Shown here piece by piece: positions 27,246-36,493 of a DNA stretch of 64,000 nt. Below the pieces are notes generated by a model, which was not told the DNA's origin, made no database searches, and was given only the letters and a program-made list of their open reading frames with translations. The position numbers and the translations under genes were made by a program. Source of the stretch: Brevundimonas vesicularis (GTDB taxonomy: Bacteria > Pseudomonadota > Alphaproteobacteria > Caulobacterales > Caulobacteraceae); NCBI RefSeq assembly GCF_027105095.1, contig NZ_CP114278.1, forward strand, positions 3,012,501 through 3,076,500. Reading direction: 5' to 3'. Each line of letters opens with the position of its first letter. Positions within the stretch are counted from its first letter, which is position 1.

Positions 27246-27827
27246 ATGCGCCCGTCTCGCCTGTCCTGCGCCGCCGCGATGTCGGCCATCGCCCTCGCCT
27301 TCGCCGTTCCGGCCCTGGCGCAGGAGACTTCGCCTCAAAACAACGCGGAAATGGCCGCCATCTTCGCCGCCGACCAGGCCGTGCGTCAGAATCTGTCGCC
27401 CGACTTCTTCAAGGATCGCGCCCGCATGACCGAAATGATCACGGGCGACGCCGCGCGCCGGGTCCAGACCCGCGCCCTGCTGGACGCCGGCGCGCTCCAG
27501 ACCGGCGAGGACTACCGCGCCGCCGCCTTCGTCTTCCAGCACGGCTCCACGCCCGAGGATTATCTGCTGGCCCATAGCCTGGCCGTCGCCGCCGTCGCCA
27601 AGGGCTCGCCCGAAGGCGCCTGGATCGCCGCCGCCACCCTCGACCGCTATCTGCAGATGACCGACAAGCCCCAGATCTACGGCACCCAGACCCGCAAGAC
27701 CCGCGACGCCCCGGCCACCCTCGATCCCTACGACCGCGCCCTGATCCCCGACAGCCTGCGCGCCGTCTTCGGCGTCCCGCCCCAGGCGGAACAGGACGCC
27801 CGTCTCGCGGCCGTCAATGCTCCATGA
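27246..27827 (+). CDS. secreted protein of unknown function
   Basis: 193 residues. A signal peptide (LSCAAAMSAIALAFAVPALAQ) is followed by a helical domain with AAIFAADQAVRQNLSPDFFKDRARMTEMI, FVFQHGSTPEDYLLAHSLAVAAVAKG and AAATLDRYLQMTDKPQIYGTQTR. This pattern, with the His/Tyr/Leu-Ala-His segment, is like a family of uncharacterised secreted proteins. A ribosome site (GGAGAT) precedes the ATG. Confidence 0.75.
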   Translation: MRPSRLSCAAAMSAIALAFAVPALAQETSPQNNAEMAAIFAADQAVRQNLSPDFFKDRARMTEMITGDAARRVQTRALLDAGALQTGEDYRAAAFVFQHGSTPEDYLLAHSLAVAAVAKGSPEGAWIAAATLDRYLQMTDKPQIYGTQTRKTRDAPATLDPYDRALIPDSLRAVFGVPPQAEQDARLAAVNAP

Positions 27828-27879
27828 TTTGGCCGGTAACTTGGACGACGCGACACACGCTTAGGATGGCCTTGGCGAT

Positions 27880-28260
27880 CTAAGGTTTGGCGTAGATTTG
27901 AAGCGAAGGCTCTGCCTGGTCCATTTCGTCACCTAGCTCGAATGACGGCATTGGCGCGCCAAAGCTCTGTAGCGCCTTGGCGACATTTGTCGCGCGACGG
28001 CCTTCAAGAGAGCTTTGCGTCGGTTGCGGCAACCCTCTGACAATCAGGACCACACTGCTGCAATCCAACGCGGCTTGCGCGGGCCAGTCGATGACCTTTG
28101 CAAAGAATGGTGAGAGGCTGTCCGCGTTCGGTGTAAATCTGAGCGGAGCAAAGCCTTCAGAACAGATCACGCGTCCGACGGGAGAGCGAGATTTTGGAGC
28201 GGATGTCGCGCAGCCGCTGATGCTTAGGATCGCGATTGCAGTCAAAAGCCGATGCATCAT
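27880..28260 (-). CDS. small lipoprotein of unknown function
   Basis: 126 residues. The lipobox is ISGC (Cys about residue 17) after a short hydrophobic lead. The C-terminal part VVLIVRGLPQPTQSSLEGRRATNVAKALQSFG resembles the outer edge of periplasmic OmpA-like or BON folds but is too short for confidence. Composition is lower in G+C than the neighbours, suggesting a different history. Confidence 0.6.
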   Translation of the reverse strand: MMHRLLTAIAILSISGCATSAPKSRSPVGRVICSEGFAPLRFTPNADSLSPFFAKVIDWPAQAALDCSSVVLIVRGLPQPTQSSLEGRRATNVAKALQSFGAPMPSFELGDEMDQAEPSLQIYAKP

Positions 28261-28408
28261 GAATTCTAACCCTCCGAAAATAGAGCGCCAGCCCAGATCG
28301 GCGCCCTTATCCCACTGACAGCATTTCAGTTAGTTGGTGTCGCGGTCGCAATAACAATCCCATTGGGCCTCGGTGAAAGCTGCACCTTGGTTTGCTTGCA
28401 CAGCGCCA

Positions 28409-28624
28409 CTAGCGGCAATCATAGGTCACGCAGGCACAGACAATGGCTTCGACGGCGGCGCTGCGTTCTAAGCCCCCCGCACTCTTGACCAATGCCCCAC
28501 CCGCCACGCCGCGCAGCAGCACCGCCGCCAGAACCGGCCCAACCCCACGTCGACGCATCATCATCGTCGGAAGTCCCCACAAATCCCGAACCCTAGACCT
28601 ACGCGCCCCCGACCCCGACGCCAA
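28409..28624 (-). CDS. possible small membrane peptide
   Basis: 71 codons, or about 51 from an internal ATG. A hydrophobic segment (VGPVLAAVLLRGVAGGALV) is followed by ERSAAVEAIVCACVTYDCR with three Cys near the end. It has no recognisable ribosome site or neighbour link, and the frame could be chance. Reported as weak. Confidence 0.25.
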   Translation of the reverse strand: MASGSGARRSRVRDLWGLPTMMMRRRGVGPVLAAVLLRGVAGGALVKSAGGLERSAAVEAIVCACVTYDCR

Positions 28625-28701
28625 CCCCGAAGGCTGTTACTGTGTTACGTTCGAGTATCGCTTTCGCGGGGAGGAGCGGATTGGCGAACACCTCCCAAAT
28701 C

Positions 28702-28827
28702 GTCATTCCGGGGCCGAGCGCAGCGAGGAACCCGGAACCCAGGACCAGCGCCTCGCCATTGAAACAGCAGGCATCCAGCTCCCCCTCCTGGCTTCCGGGT
28801 TCGTCCTCCGGACGTCCCGGACTGACG
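28702..28827. repeat. long imperfect inverted repeat between hypothetical gene and ribokinase
   Basis: The left part (about 28702-28750, TCATTCCGG...GAACCCGGAACCCAGGA) and right part (about 28785-28827, TCCTGGCTTCCGGGTTC...CCCGGACTGACG) are inverted relatives. This looks like a dispersed intergenic palindromic repeat; only one copy is in the window. Confidence 0.7.
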
Positions 28828-28842
28828 CCGACGGGGTGAGGC

Positions 28843-29688
28843 TCAGGACGCTAAAAGCGCCTCGACCTGATCGCGCTCCGGCGCTGAGGGCTGCGCGCCC
28901 GGGCGGGTCGCGGCGAAGGCCCCGGCGGCGCAGGCGAAGCGCAGCGCCTCGGCCGGGTCCATGCCTTCCAGCAAAGCCACCGTGATGGCGGCGACGAAGG
29001 CGTCGCCCGCGCCCGTCGCATCGACCGCCTCGACGGCCGGCGGGGTCGCCCAGGCCATTTCGACGCCCCGCTGATACAGGGCCGCGCCTCGGGCGCCCTT
29101 GGTGACGACGACCCGTCCCCCGCCCCGGTGCAGGCCGTCGCCATAGAAGGCCGCCTCGGTCTCGTTGACGACGATCAGGTCGGCGCGGCGCAGCAGCAGT
29201 TCCGACACCGGCGCGGCGGGCGCCAGATTGGCGCAGACGAAGCCCGTCGCCCGGCCCACCGCCGCCTCCACCGTCTCGATCGGCAGCTCCAGCTGCACGA
29301 TCAGCGCGCCCTCGATCCGCTGGGGCAGTTGTTCAGGAGTGACCATATGGTTGGCGCCGGCCGCGACCACGATCTGGTTCTCGCCGGTCGGATCGACGGC
29401 GATCAGGGCCACGCCCGTCGGGGCCGCCACATCGACCTCCACCCCCGCCAGATCGACGCCCAGGTCCTCCATCAGAGCCAAGGCCTCGCCGGCCATGGCG
29501 TCGTTCCCGACCCGGCCGATCAGACAGACCTCGGCGCCCAGTTTCTCGGCCGCCAGCGCCTGATTGGCGCCCTTGCCGCCGGGATGGCGCGCCAGGGTCG
29601 CCCCCGTCACCGTCTCGCCCGGTGCCGGCAGTTGGGGCGCAGTGGCGACCAGATCCAGATTGATCGAGCCGACGACGGTGATCCTCAT
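28843..29688 (-). CDS. rbsK: ribokinase (PfkB family)
   Basis: 281 residues. Signatures: VVGSINLDLVATAPQLPAPGETV at the start, HPGGKGANQALAA near residue 38, an NETEA segment and the C-terminal DATGAGDAFVAAI with the catalytic Asp. It phosphorylates ribose at O5. Its ATG overlaps the nucleoside hydrolase stop, so ribose released there would be used directly. Confidence 0.94.
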   Translation of the reverse strand: MRITVVGSINLDLVATAPQLPAPGETVTGATLARHPGGKGANQALAAEKLGAEVCLIGRVGNDAMAGEALALMEDLGVDLAGVEVDVAAPTGVALIAVDPTGENQIVVAAGANHMVTPEQLPQRIEGALIVQLELPIETVEAAVGRATGFVCANLAPAAPVSELLLRRADLIVVNETEAAFYGDGLHRGGGRVVVTKGARGAALYQRGVEMAWATPPAVEAVDATGAGDAFVAAITVALLEGMDPAEALRFACAAGAFAATRPGAQPSAPERDQVEALLAS

Positions 29689-30665
29689 GCGCCGGCCTCC
29701 AGCGGCTCAACCTCCAGAGCTTGGGCCTTCAGCTTGGCGACGATCAGGTCGAACACCCCTTGCGCATCCGCCGCGACCGCCCAGCGATGCCGCGCCGTCG
29801 CCGGATCAATCCGGAACTCCACCGCCGTATGCCCGCGCGTCAGGTCCGAACCCGTCTCCACCTCGATCCGGCAGGGCTTGGTTTCGAATAGGTCAGGCCG
29901 GATCAGCCAGGCGATGGGACACGGGTCATGCAATGGGGCGCCCCAATCGAAAGTGGGCCAGCCCACGATCTCGCGCTCCACCCGCTGCGAGAACCGCAGC
30001 GTTGACGCCGCCGCCCGCGCGGCCTCGCTGTCGATGGCCTCTATCGCCGCGATCCGGGCCTCGGTCGCACGCACCTGATGGGTCGCATCCAGGCCGAAGG
30101 CGACCACCTGACACCCCGATCCGAACACCACCGCCGCCGCATCGGGATCGGCCCAGATGTTGAACTCGGCCGACGCGGTGACATTGCCGCCTTCCGACCG
30201 CGCCCCGCCCATGACGACCACCGGCCCCAGCCGTTCGGCCAGCCGCCGCTCACGCCGCATCGCCAGCGCCAGATTGGTCATCGGCCCCAGAACGGCGATG
30301 GCGACCGAACCTTCGGGCCGGCTCATCACCAGATCGACGATGGCGTTGGCGGCCGGCCCGTCGCCGACGATCCCCGTCGGCTCGAACGGCTCCAGATCGC
30401 CCAGACCCTCGGCGCCGTGAAACGCGCCCGCGCCCGCCGGCGGACGTTTCAGCGGCCGCTCGGCCCCGCCGAACACCGGAACATCCTCGCGCCCGGCGAT
30501 CTGGCGGATGATGCGCGCATTGCGCTGGGTCTTGGCGCCGGGAACATTGCCCCCGACCGTGGTGACGGCCAGCAGCTCCAGCTCGGGCGCGGCGAAGGCC
30601 AGAAACAGCGCCACGGCGTCGTCCACGCCGGGGTCGCAATCGATGATCAGGGACTGAATAGACAC
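29685..30665 (-). CDS. ribonucleoside hydrolase (IunH family)
   Basis: 326 residues. The calcium-binding DCDPGVDDAVALFLA (residues 9-23), VGGNVPGAKTQRNA, the VLGPMTNLALAM segment, MGGARSEGGNVTASAEFNIWADPDAA and a late HDPCP define inosine-uridine-type nucleoside hydrolases, which split nucleosides into base and ribose. It pairs with rbsK in a salvage operon. Base preference unknown. Confidence 0.94.
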   Translation of the reverse strand: MSIQSLIIDCDPGVDDAVALFLAFAAPELELLAVTTVGGNVPGAKTQRNARIIRQIAGREDVPVFGGAERPLKRPPAGAGAFHGAEGLGDLEPFEPTGIVGDGPAANAIVDLVMSRPEGSVAIAVLGPMTNLALAMRRERRLAERLGPVVVMGGARSEGGNVTASAEFNIWADPDAAAVVFGSGCQVVAFGLDATHQVRATEARIAAIEAIDSEAARAAASTLRFSQRVEREIVGWPTFDWGAPLHDPCPIAWLIRPDLFETKPCRIEVETGSDLTRGHTAVEFRIDPATARHRWAVAADAQGVFDLIVAKLKAQALEVEPLEAGA

Positions 30666-30714
30666 CGCCCATGACTAGGCAGGCCGGCCGCGCGGAGCAA
30701 GCCGCAACCGCGCC

Positions 30715-31392
30715 TCAGACCCGACACGCTTCCACGCACGCCTGGGCCAGCACCTCCGCCGAATCCGTCAGGGGAACCGGCGTATCCTCGGCCCTCAGCA
30801 GCAGCGGCACCTCGGTGCAGCCGGCGATCAGCCCGTGCGCGCCCGCCTCCGCCAGGGTCTGAGCCAGCCGCAACATCCCTGCCCGCGCCGCCTCGCCGAC
30901 ATCGCCGCGCTTGACCCCGTAGACCAGCGCCATGAAGGCCTCGCGGTCCGCGCCCTCCAGCAGCACTGTCTCGACCCCGCGCGCCGCCAGCGCCTGCGTG
31001 TAAAGCCGCTCGCCCCCCGGCGTCGCCAGCACCCCGATCCGCTTGGCTCCAGAGACCGCCGCCGCGTCCGCGGTCGCCGCGATCATGTCGATGAAGCCCA
31101 GGCCCTTCGCGGCGCACAGCGCGCGGATGGCTCCCGCCTGGGCGTGGGCGGTGTTGCAGGGCATGGCGATCACCTCGGCCCCCGCCGCCGCCAGCCCCTC
31201 GGCCATCTGTCCCAGCACCACCTCGGCCTCGCCCGGCCGCGTGTTGCGATCGGGGACCTGGGGGTTCAGGTCCATCACCACCCGGATGTGATCAGCGTCC
31301 CCGTCCGCCGGTGTCAGCGCCTGCACCCGCGCCAGAAACGCCACCGTCGCCGCCGGTCCCATGCCGCCGATCACGCCCAGGATTTTGCTCAT
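30715..31392 (-). CDS. aspartate/glutamate racemase family protein
   Basis: 225 residues. GVIGGMGPAATVAFLARV near the start, the two catalytic-type cysteines in MPCNTAHA and AGCTEVPLLL, and a NTRPGEAEV segment fit the Asp/Glu/hydantoin racemase superfamily, close to YgeA-like aspartate racemases. The ATG at 31390-31392 is chosen because it overlaps the chrA stop (ATGA) and begins at MSKILGVIGGMG. Confidence 0.9.
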   Translation of the reverse strand: MSKILGVIGGMGPAATVAFLARVQALTPADGDADHIRVVMDLNPQVPDRNTRPGEAEVVLGQMAEGLAAAGAEVIAMPCNTAHAQAGAIRALCAAKGLGFIDMIAATADAAAVSGAKRIGVLATPGGERLYTQALAARGVETVLLEGADREAFMALVYGVKRGDVGEAARAGMLRLAQTLAEAGAHGLIAGCTEVPLLLRAEDTPVPLTDSAEVLAQACVEACRV

Positions 31393-32594
31393 CGCATCAC
31401 GCCCCATCCCACGACCGCGGCGGCGGCCAGAACTGCCGGCACGGCGTAGCGGCTCTTCCAGGCCCACGCCACCGCCTGGGCGCCCGCAAAGATTGCCACG
31501 GCCGCCGCCATCGACGGCGCCCGCTGCAAGGTCGCCCAGCCCAGTTCCACGCTGGTCGCGGCGATGATGCCTGCGACGGCGGCGGCGACCCCGGCCAGAA
31601 GATCGTGCAGCCGCCGGTCCTCGACCACCGCCTCCAGCCGCTCATAGAAGATCATCGAAAAGGCGAAGGCGGGCGCGAACACCCCGGCCGTCATCGCCAG
31701 CGCCCCGCCCCAGCCCGCGACCACGAAGCCGACGAAGGTGCAAAAGATCACCAGCGGCGCCGGGATCACTCCCGCAAAGGCGATCCCGTCCAGAAACGTC
31801 CCGTCGTCGATCAGCCCGCGCCCCACCGTATCGGCGCGCACATAGGGAATGGCCGTATAGGCGCCGCCAAACGTCAGCAGCCCCGCCTTCAGCCCCGTCC
31901 AGAACATCGCGGCTGCGCCCACGTCGCCCCCCTGCCCCGAGGCTTGTCCCAAGACCGGCCCTCCGTCCCCCAGCCCGTGCATCGCCAAGGCTGCAACGAC
32001 CGCCAGCGCCACGACCCCGACGGCCAAGCCGACCCGCCCGGCCCGGACCAGCACATAGGCCGCCCCGCCCGCCGCCAGCACGATCCAGAACGCCGCCCCG
32101 GCCAGGGTCGCCGCAAAGCCGACGACGGCGACGGCCCACAGCCAGCGATCCTCCAGAATATGCGATCCGATCTTGCAGACGGCGCGCACGATCACCGCGA
32201 CCACCGCCGCCTGAACCCCCAGGAACGCCCCGGCCAGCAGGCCCACAACCGGCGACAGCGCCACATAGGCCCAGCCGATCCCCAGCATCAGGATCAGCCC
32301 CGGCAGCATGAACCCCAGGCCCGCCAGCAGGCCGCCGATCCGCCCCCGCGCCCGCATGCCCATGTGCACGCACAGCTCGTGCGCCTCCGGCCCCGGCAGG
32401 ACCTGCAACACCGCCAGCAGCCGGTTGAACCGCGCGCTGGACATCCACCCGTCCTGATCGACCAGCTCGCGCCGGATCATCGCGATCTGCGCCACCGGCC
32501 CGCCAAACGCCAGCAGCCCGAACCGCAGAAACCGCAGAAACACCGCCGTCAAAGACAGCGCCGGCGGGACAGGTTCGGACTGCGGCGCAATCAT
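31389..32594 (-). CDS. chrA: chromate transporter ChrA
   Basis: 401 residues with about ten membrane segments in two homologous halves. The CHR motifs are RFLRFGLLAFGGPVAQIAMIRREL in the first half and AGLLTFGGAYTAIPYVRADTV in the second. It exports chromate. The coupling with a racemase gene is not functionally explained. Confidence 0.93.
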   Translation of the reverse strand: MIAPQSEPVPPALSLTAVFLRFLRFGLLAFGGPVAQIAMIRRELVDQDGWMSSARFNRLLAVLQVLPGPEAHELCVHMGMRARGRIGGLLAGLGFMLPGLILMLGIGWAYVALSPVVGLLAGAFLGVQAAVVAVIVRAVCKIGSHILEDRWLWAVAVVGFAATLAGAAFWIVLAAGGAAYVLVRAGRVGLAVGVVALAVVAALAMHGLGDGGPVLGQASGQGGDVGAAAMFWTGLKAGLLTFGGAYTAIPYVRADTVGRGLIDDGTFLDGIAFAGVIPAPLVIFCTFVGFVVAGWGGALAMTAGVFAPAFAFSMIFYERLEAVVEDRRLHDLLAGVAAAVAGIIAATSVELGWATLQRAPSMAAAVAIFAGAQAVAWAWKSRYAVPAVLAAAAVVGWGVMR

Positions 32595-32642
32595 CCGATC
32601 AGTCCCGATCTCGCTAAAAGGGTTTGCAAGTCAGGCCAGCCC

Positions 32643-33242
32643 TTACTCAGGGCTGGCCATGGCTCTTGCGACCGCGTCCTGCATCTCCACCCTCAAGCCG
32701 GCCCACTCGCTTTCGGGCCTCAGCTTGCCCTCGCATTGCTGTTGAAGGTGGCCCACGGGATAGACGTAACTTTCCGATCGCTGCGCTGCGGCGCCGATCT
32801 CTTGAGGCCCGACAAAAATGCCAAGGTCGGCAAGCCGACTTTCGGTGGCCATGCGGGCGGCGACCATCGATGACACGAGCGCGTCTGGGACAGGCGCCGC
32901 GCATCTCACGGCGTCGTATCGATAACGGACCATCGCCAGTGCGTAGAGGTCAGACGCCTTGTGTCGATCATGATCCGCCCAAGCCACCGAAGCCACGAAC
33001 AGACACAGAGGCTGAGCGTCGCCACGACCGTCCCAAAGCGCCGCACGATCGGCGTCGGATAGCGAGGCGCCCATAAATGTCGAGCATTGGCCCAAGGTGT
33101 TCGAGGCAACCGGCTGGATACCCTGCCCAGCACTGGCTTCACGCTTGTTTTCGGCCGAAGTGGCGGGTTCTGATCCGCAACCCAAAAGGCCCGCGGCGAC
33201 AAGCAGGGGGACAAGAACTTTCAAGATGCTCACCTTCGTCAA
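32643..33242 (-). CDS. lipoprotein of unknown function
   Basis: 199 residues. The lipobox is LLGC (Cys about residue 22). The mature part has SLSDADRAALWDGRGDAQPLCLFVASVAWADHDRHKASDLYALAMVRYRYDAVRC, a helical repeat-like region with several Cys, and a helical tail. No family recognised. It is separate from its neighbours, 48 bases upstream of chrA. Confidence 0.7.
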   Translation of the reverse strand: MTKVSILKVLVPLLVAAGLLGCGSEPATSAENKREASAGQGIQPVASNTLGQCSTFMGASLSDADRAALWDGRGDAQPLCLFVASVAWADHDRHKASDLYALAMVRYRYDAVRCAAPVPDALVSSMVAARMATESRLADLGIFVGPQEIGAAAQRSESYVYPVGHLQQQCEGKLRPESEWAGLRVEMQDAVARAMASPE

Positions 33243-33320
33243 TGTCGCTTTCCGATCCGCAGCCCAGCTATGACACCGGCGTCAGCCTAAACCAGCACAA
33301 GCAGCGCGGCATAGACGCGA

Positions 33321-33587
33321 TCATCCAAAGTCGCAGCCCCCGTCTTGACCGCCTCGAGCCCGCGCGATCCGATAGGGTCCCGCGCGGACCGCCAGCGGCC
33401 GCCCCTTCCAGCTCAGTCGCACCGCGCCCTCGTTCACCAGGGCGTCCACCGCGGCGTGGACGTCAGGCATCGCCTCGCGCCACGCGCCGCCTTCGCCCGC
33501 GACCACCCGCGCGACCTCGCTGGGGCAGACGGTGGCGCCCTCGGCCCGAGCGGCCAGCAGCGCCAGGGTCGCCTCGCGCGGGTCCAT
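33321..33587 (-). CDS. DUF3253-family protein
   Basis: 88 residues. LLAARAEGATVCPSEVARVVAGEGGAWREAMPDVHAAVDALVNEGAVRLSWKG fits DUF3253, a small winged-helix-like family, here complete and ending with GPYRIARA. Function unknown; a nucleic-acid role is inferred from the fold only. It lies 14 bases upstream of the dcyD-like stop codon's partner gene... that is, it follows no obvious operon partner. Confidence 0.75.
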   Translation of the reverse strand: MDPREATLALLAARAEGATVCPSEVARVVAGEGGAWREAMPDVHAAVDALVNEGAVRLSWKGRPLAVRAGPYRIARARGGQDGGCDFG

Positions 33588-33601
33588 GACCGACGGCGCG
33601 C

Positions 33602-34612
33602 CTACAGCGCCCCTTCGATCTCGGTCTGATAGCCGAACAGCCCCTGCGCCCCGCCGGTGTGCAGGAACACCACCGTCTCGCCCCCAGAACCAGAAGTGAA
33701 CCGGCCGGCGCGCGCCAGGGCGATCAGCCCCTTCATCGCCTTGCCGGAATAGACCGGGTCCAGCACGATCCCGTCCAGACGCGCGGCCAGGGTCAAGGCG
33801 TCGATCACCCCCTGGTCGATCAGGCCATAGCCCTCGCCGACATAGTCGCAGTCGGCGACGACCATCTCGCGCGTCACCCGACCGGGCTGGCCCAACAGAG
33901 CGGCCGTCTCCTCGGCCAGTTTGAAGACGTTCGCCTCCTGCTTGTCCTTGGGCGCCCGCACACCGATGCCCAGCACGGGAATGTCCGCCCCCATGACCGC
34001 CAGCCCGGCGACCAGGCCCGCATGGGTGCCCGCGCTGCCCGTCGCCGTCACGATCCGGTGGACCTCCAGATCCATCTCATCGGCCTGGACCACGATCTCG
34101 CGCGCGCAATCGACATAGCCCAAAGCCCCGATCGGGTTCGATCCGCCGCCGGGAATGACATAGGGCTTGCCGCCCCGCGCCCGCACCACGTCCGCCGTCT
34201 TCTCCAGCTCGGCGACCATGTCCGTCCCGCCCGGCACGGTGCGCAGGGTTGCGCCGAACAGCCGGTCCAGCAGCACGTTGCCGTTGCCGACATAGTCCGT
34301 CGCCTTGGACCCCGTCCGCTCTTCCAGAATGATTTCGCAGGCCAGACCGTGGGCGGCGGCCGCCGCCGCCGTCTGGCGCACATGGTTCGACTGCACCGCC
34401 CCTTGCGTCACCAGGGTGTCGGCGTCCTGTTCGAACGCCGCCCCCAGCAGGAACTCCAGCTTGCGGGTCTTGTTGCCGCCGCCGGCCAGGCCGGTGCAGT
34501 CGTCGCGCTTGATCCACAGATCCAGACCCAACTCCTCCGACAGGCGGGGCAGCGGCTCCAGCGGCGTCGGCAGATGGGCCAGGCGGATACGGGCGAAACG
34601 GGCGAGATGCAT
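33602..34612 (-). CDS. dcyD: D-cysteine desulfhydrase / ACC deaminase-like PLP enzyme
   Basis: 336 residues, fold-type II PLP enzyme. The PLP lysine is in [16 protein letters not shown] (Lys about 49), followed by [21 protein letters not shown], a [12 protein letters not shown] phosphate-binding loop, [12 protein letters not shown] and a late [14 protein letters not shown]. It probably forms pyruvate, sulfide and ammonia from D-cysteine; ACC deaminase is the alternative. The ATG at 34610-34612 begins at MHLARFARI; the open frame further upstream is antisense-like. Confidence 0.9.
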   Translation of the reverse strand: MHLARFARIRLAHLPTPLEPLPRLSEELGLDLWIKRDDCTGLAGGGNKTRKLEFLLGAAFEQDADTLVTQGAVQSNHVRQTAAAAAAHGLACEIILEERTGSKATDYVGNGNVLLDRLFGATLRTVPGGTDMVAELEKTADVVRARGGKPYVIPGGGSNPIGALGYVDCAREIVVQADEMDLEVHRIVTATGSAGTHAGLVAGLAVMGADIPVLGIGVRAPKDKQEANVFKLAEETAALLGQPGRVTREMVVADCDYVGEGYGLIDQGVIDALTLAARLDGIVLDPVYSGKAMKGLIALARAGRFTSGSGGETVVFLHTGGAQGLFGYQTEIEGAL

Positions 34613-34707
34613 GGGACGGTTTCCTGTTCGCCGTCTTGATAGCCCGCGCCCGTGACATTCAAAAGCGCCAGACCCAGGCCGTCCGCCCCTTCGCCCCGCC
34701 TTCGGCC

Positions 34708-35238
34708 TCAGCCCGGCGCGCCGGCCTCGGCCACACGCGTCGGCGCAACGAAGGCGGCGTCGCACAGGGCCTGGGCGAAGGCTTGCGACGTGACCGCCTG
34801 CCGATCCATCAGGGCGTCCAGCACTCCGGCCCCCGCATCCACCGTCACGACCAGCGGATAACGCCCAACCACCTGACCGCCCTGGGCCGGATCGCGCAGT
34901 TCCGCCGTCGCCCGCACCCGGTGTTCGGCGCGATCGCCGGCCAGAATGGCCAGGCGCGGCGCCCGGCTCAGCGCCTCGACGTGGATGCTCAGGTTCAGCC
35001 GATGCCGACCGCCGGCGCACAGCCCCATTTCGTTCAGCACCTCGTCGTTGAAGGTGTCGGCGAAGTCGTCCTCGGCGTCCAGCCAGCCGGTCGTGGTTGT
35101 GACGCTGCCGATCCGCGCCTGCTCGGCCATGGCCGGCGACAGAGCCATCGGCTCGCCGCCGACATCCACCGAGGCGCAGGCCGTCAGTCCCGCACACGCC
35201 AGAAACGCCAAGATGGCGGTCGTCTTGATCTGTTTCAT
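34708..35238 (-). CDS. lipoprotein of unknown function
   Basis: 176 residues. The lipobox is LTAC (Cys about residue 21). The mature domain has [36 protein letters not shown] and [39 protein letters not shown], which looks like a small LptE/DUF-type beta-alpha domain. I do not recognise the family. A poor ribosome site precedes the ATG at 35236. Confidence 0.7.
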   Translation of the reverse strand: MKQIKTTAILAFLACAGLTACASVDVGGEPMALSPAMAEQARIGSVTTTTGWLDAEDDFADTFNDEVLNEMGLCAGGRHRLNLSIHVEALSRAPRLAILAGDRAEHRVRATAELRDPAQGGQVVGRYPLVVTVDAGAGVLDALMDRQAVTSQAFAQALCDAAFVAPTRVAEAGAPG

Positions 35239-35392
35239 GGTTCCCTCTCCCTAGAGGCCCTCACCAAGCGTGACAGAAAATGAACTCCGCCTGAACGCTG
35301 TTCGACAAGCGCTTGCAATAACCTTCGCCCTCATCACATGGCCCTCCCACGGTCTGGCTAACGACGGGCCTTTCCGATGCCACGCCGCGCGA

Positions 35393-35785
35393 TCACGCCT
35401 CAGTGGAGGCCGCCTTGCCGATGGGCCCCAGATGGGTCTGGTCGAACGACCCTCCGATCTTCAACCCATAACCGAGCATCCGATCCAAGCCGATGTGGGC
35501 GCCCCAGATCAACGCCAGCGGCGTCAGCATGGGCGCCGCCCACAGACCGGCCAGACCCAGCACCACTGGACCCGCTTGGCTGTGCGCCAGATTATAGGCC
35601 CAGGCCCCGACGCGGCCGCCAAACAGATAGCCCGCGAACGACAGGTCAGGCGCCAGGAAGGCTGCTACAAACAGCCACCATGGCGCGCCGATATGGGCGT
35701 AGAGCCCGACGCACAACACCAGGATCGCCAGGCTTTCCAGCCTCAGCCAGTTCCGCATCGCGGGGACCGTCGTCATGCCGCTCAT
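35393..35785 (-). CDS. DUF4260 membrane protein
   Basis: About 130 residues with three or four membrane segments. WWLFVAAFLAPDLSFAGYLFGGRVGAWAYNLAHSQAGPVVLGL and LALIWGAHIGLDRMLGYGLK are the family hallmark. Starts at 35776, 35785 or 35797 are all possible. It is divergent from the TetR gene, and a 10-bp-arm operator (35795-35820) covers its start region. Confidence 0.85.
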   Translation of the reverse strand: MSGMTTVPAMRNWLRLESLAILVLCVGLYAHIGAPWWLFVAAFLAPDLSFAGYLFGGRVGAWAYNLAHSQAGPVVLGLAGLWAAPMLTPLALIWGAHIGLDRMLGYGLKIGGSFDQTHLGPIGKAASTEA

Positions 35786-35794
35786 CAGGCGCTC

Positions 35795-35843
35795 CATATG
35801 TCCCGCTTGTGGGACATATGGATATGTCTCATGTATGGGACAT
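35795..35843. promoter_or_regulatory. two TetR-type operators between DUF4260 and tetR
   Basis: Site 1 is CATATGTCCC-N6-GGGACATATG (35795-35820), perfect. Site 2 is ATGTCTC-N6-GGGACAT (35824-35843), one mismatch, with the same 6-base spacer and its centre 26 bases away. They overlap the start regions of both divergent genes. Confidence 0.85.
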
Positions 35844-36459
35844 GTCAACCGTACTCCCAAAGGTTCGCCCTCGCGATCGACCCGCGACCGAAACCGCCAT
35901 CGTCGAGGCCGCCCGCCGACTACTCCTCCGCGACGGCTGGACAGCACTGAATGTCCAGGCTCTTGCCGCCGAGGCGGCCGTGGATCGCAAGTTGATCTAT
36001 CGCTATTTCACCGATCTCGACGGCGTGGTCGAACGCCTGGCCGCACGAGCAGACATCTGGCTGGGCCAGGCTCTTGCAAAACGGCCGCCGTCGACGGCGA
36101 GCACCTATCGCGACTTCATGCGCGAGTCGGTCCTGGCCTATCTGCATGTCCTGCGCACCCAGCCTCTGGTTCTGCGGATGCTGGCCTGGGAGATCGCGCA
36201 GGACACGCCGCTTCTGCGGCGCCTGGAAGCGGCCCGGTCGCGCGTGATGCAGGACTGGATGGCCGCGCGTCGCCCTCAGATCGCTCTTCCCGCCGAGGGG
36301 GATGCGGTCGCGCTGAACGTCATCGTTCTGGCGGCGGTTCAGCACCTGGCCCTGGCTTCCGACGCGCGGGGCCGCTTCGCCGGCGTTGAACTGGACGACC
36401 CGGGGTGGGCCCGAATCGAGGCCGCGATCGATCGCCTGATGCAGGTCTGGCCGGATTGA
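35842..36459 (+). CDS. TetR/AcrR-family repressor
   Basis: 205 residues. N-terminal helix-turn-helix (TAIVEAARRLLLRDGWTALNVQALAAEAAVDRKLIYRYFTDLDGVV, about residues 12-57), then a helical ligand domain. The start could be ATG 35824 (211 residues) or 35842; the first lies inside operator 2. It probably represses the divergent DUF4260 gene and itself through the two matched palindromes. Confidence 0.9.
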   Translation: MSTVLPKVRPRDRPATETAIVEAARRLLLRDGWTALNVQALAAEAAVDRKLIYRYFTDLDGVVERLAARADIWLGQALAKRPPSTASTYRDFMRESVLAYLHVLRTQPLVLRMLAWEIAQDTPLLRRLEAARSRVMQDWMAARRPQIALPAEGDAVALNVIVLAAVQHLALASDARGRFAGVELDDPGWARIEAAIDRLMQVWPD

Positions 36460-36493
36460 TCGCCGTGGCGGAGGACGTCGGGAGCCAAAGCCG

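Larger units (their letters stand above)
28261..28842. other. 582-base stretch with no confident gene
   Basis: It contains a possible 71-codon leftward frame (28409-28624) and, at its right end, a long imperfect inverted repeat (28702-28827) that abuts the ribokinase stop codon. The first 150 bases (28261-28408) are AT-richer and show nothing I can name. Confidence 0.6.

Noticed and set aside
28443..28985. 180-codon rightward frame across the intergenic repeat
   Set aside because: Arg/Pro-rich, runs through the inverted repeat and into the antisense of ribokinase; no ribosome site.
33588..35197. Extended 531-codon leftward frame through dcyD and the lipoprotein
   Set aside because: The upstream half is an antisense-frame shadow of the lipoprotein gene at 34708-35238; the PLP enzyme starts at 34612.
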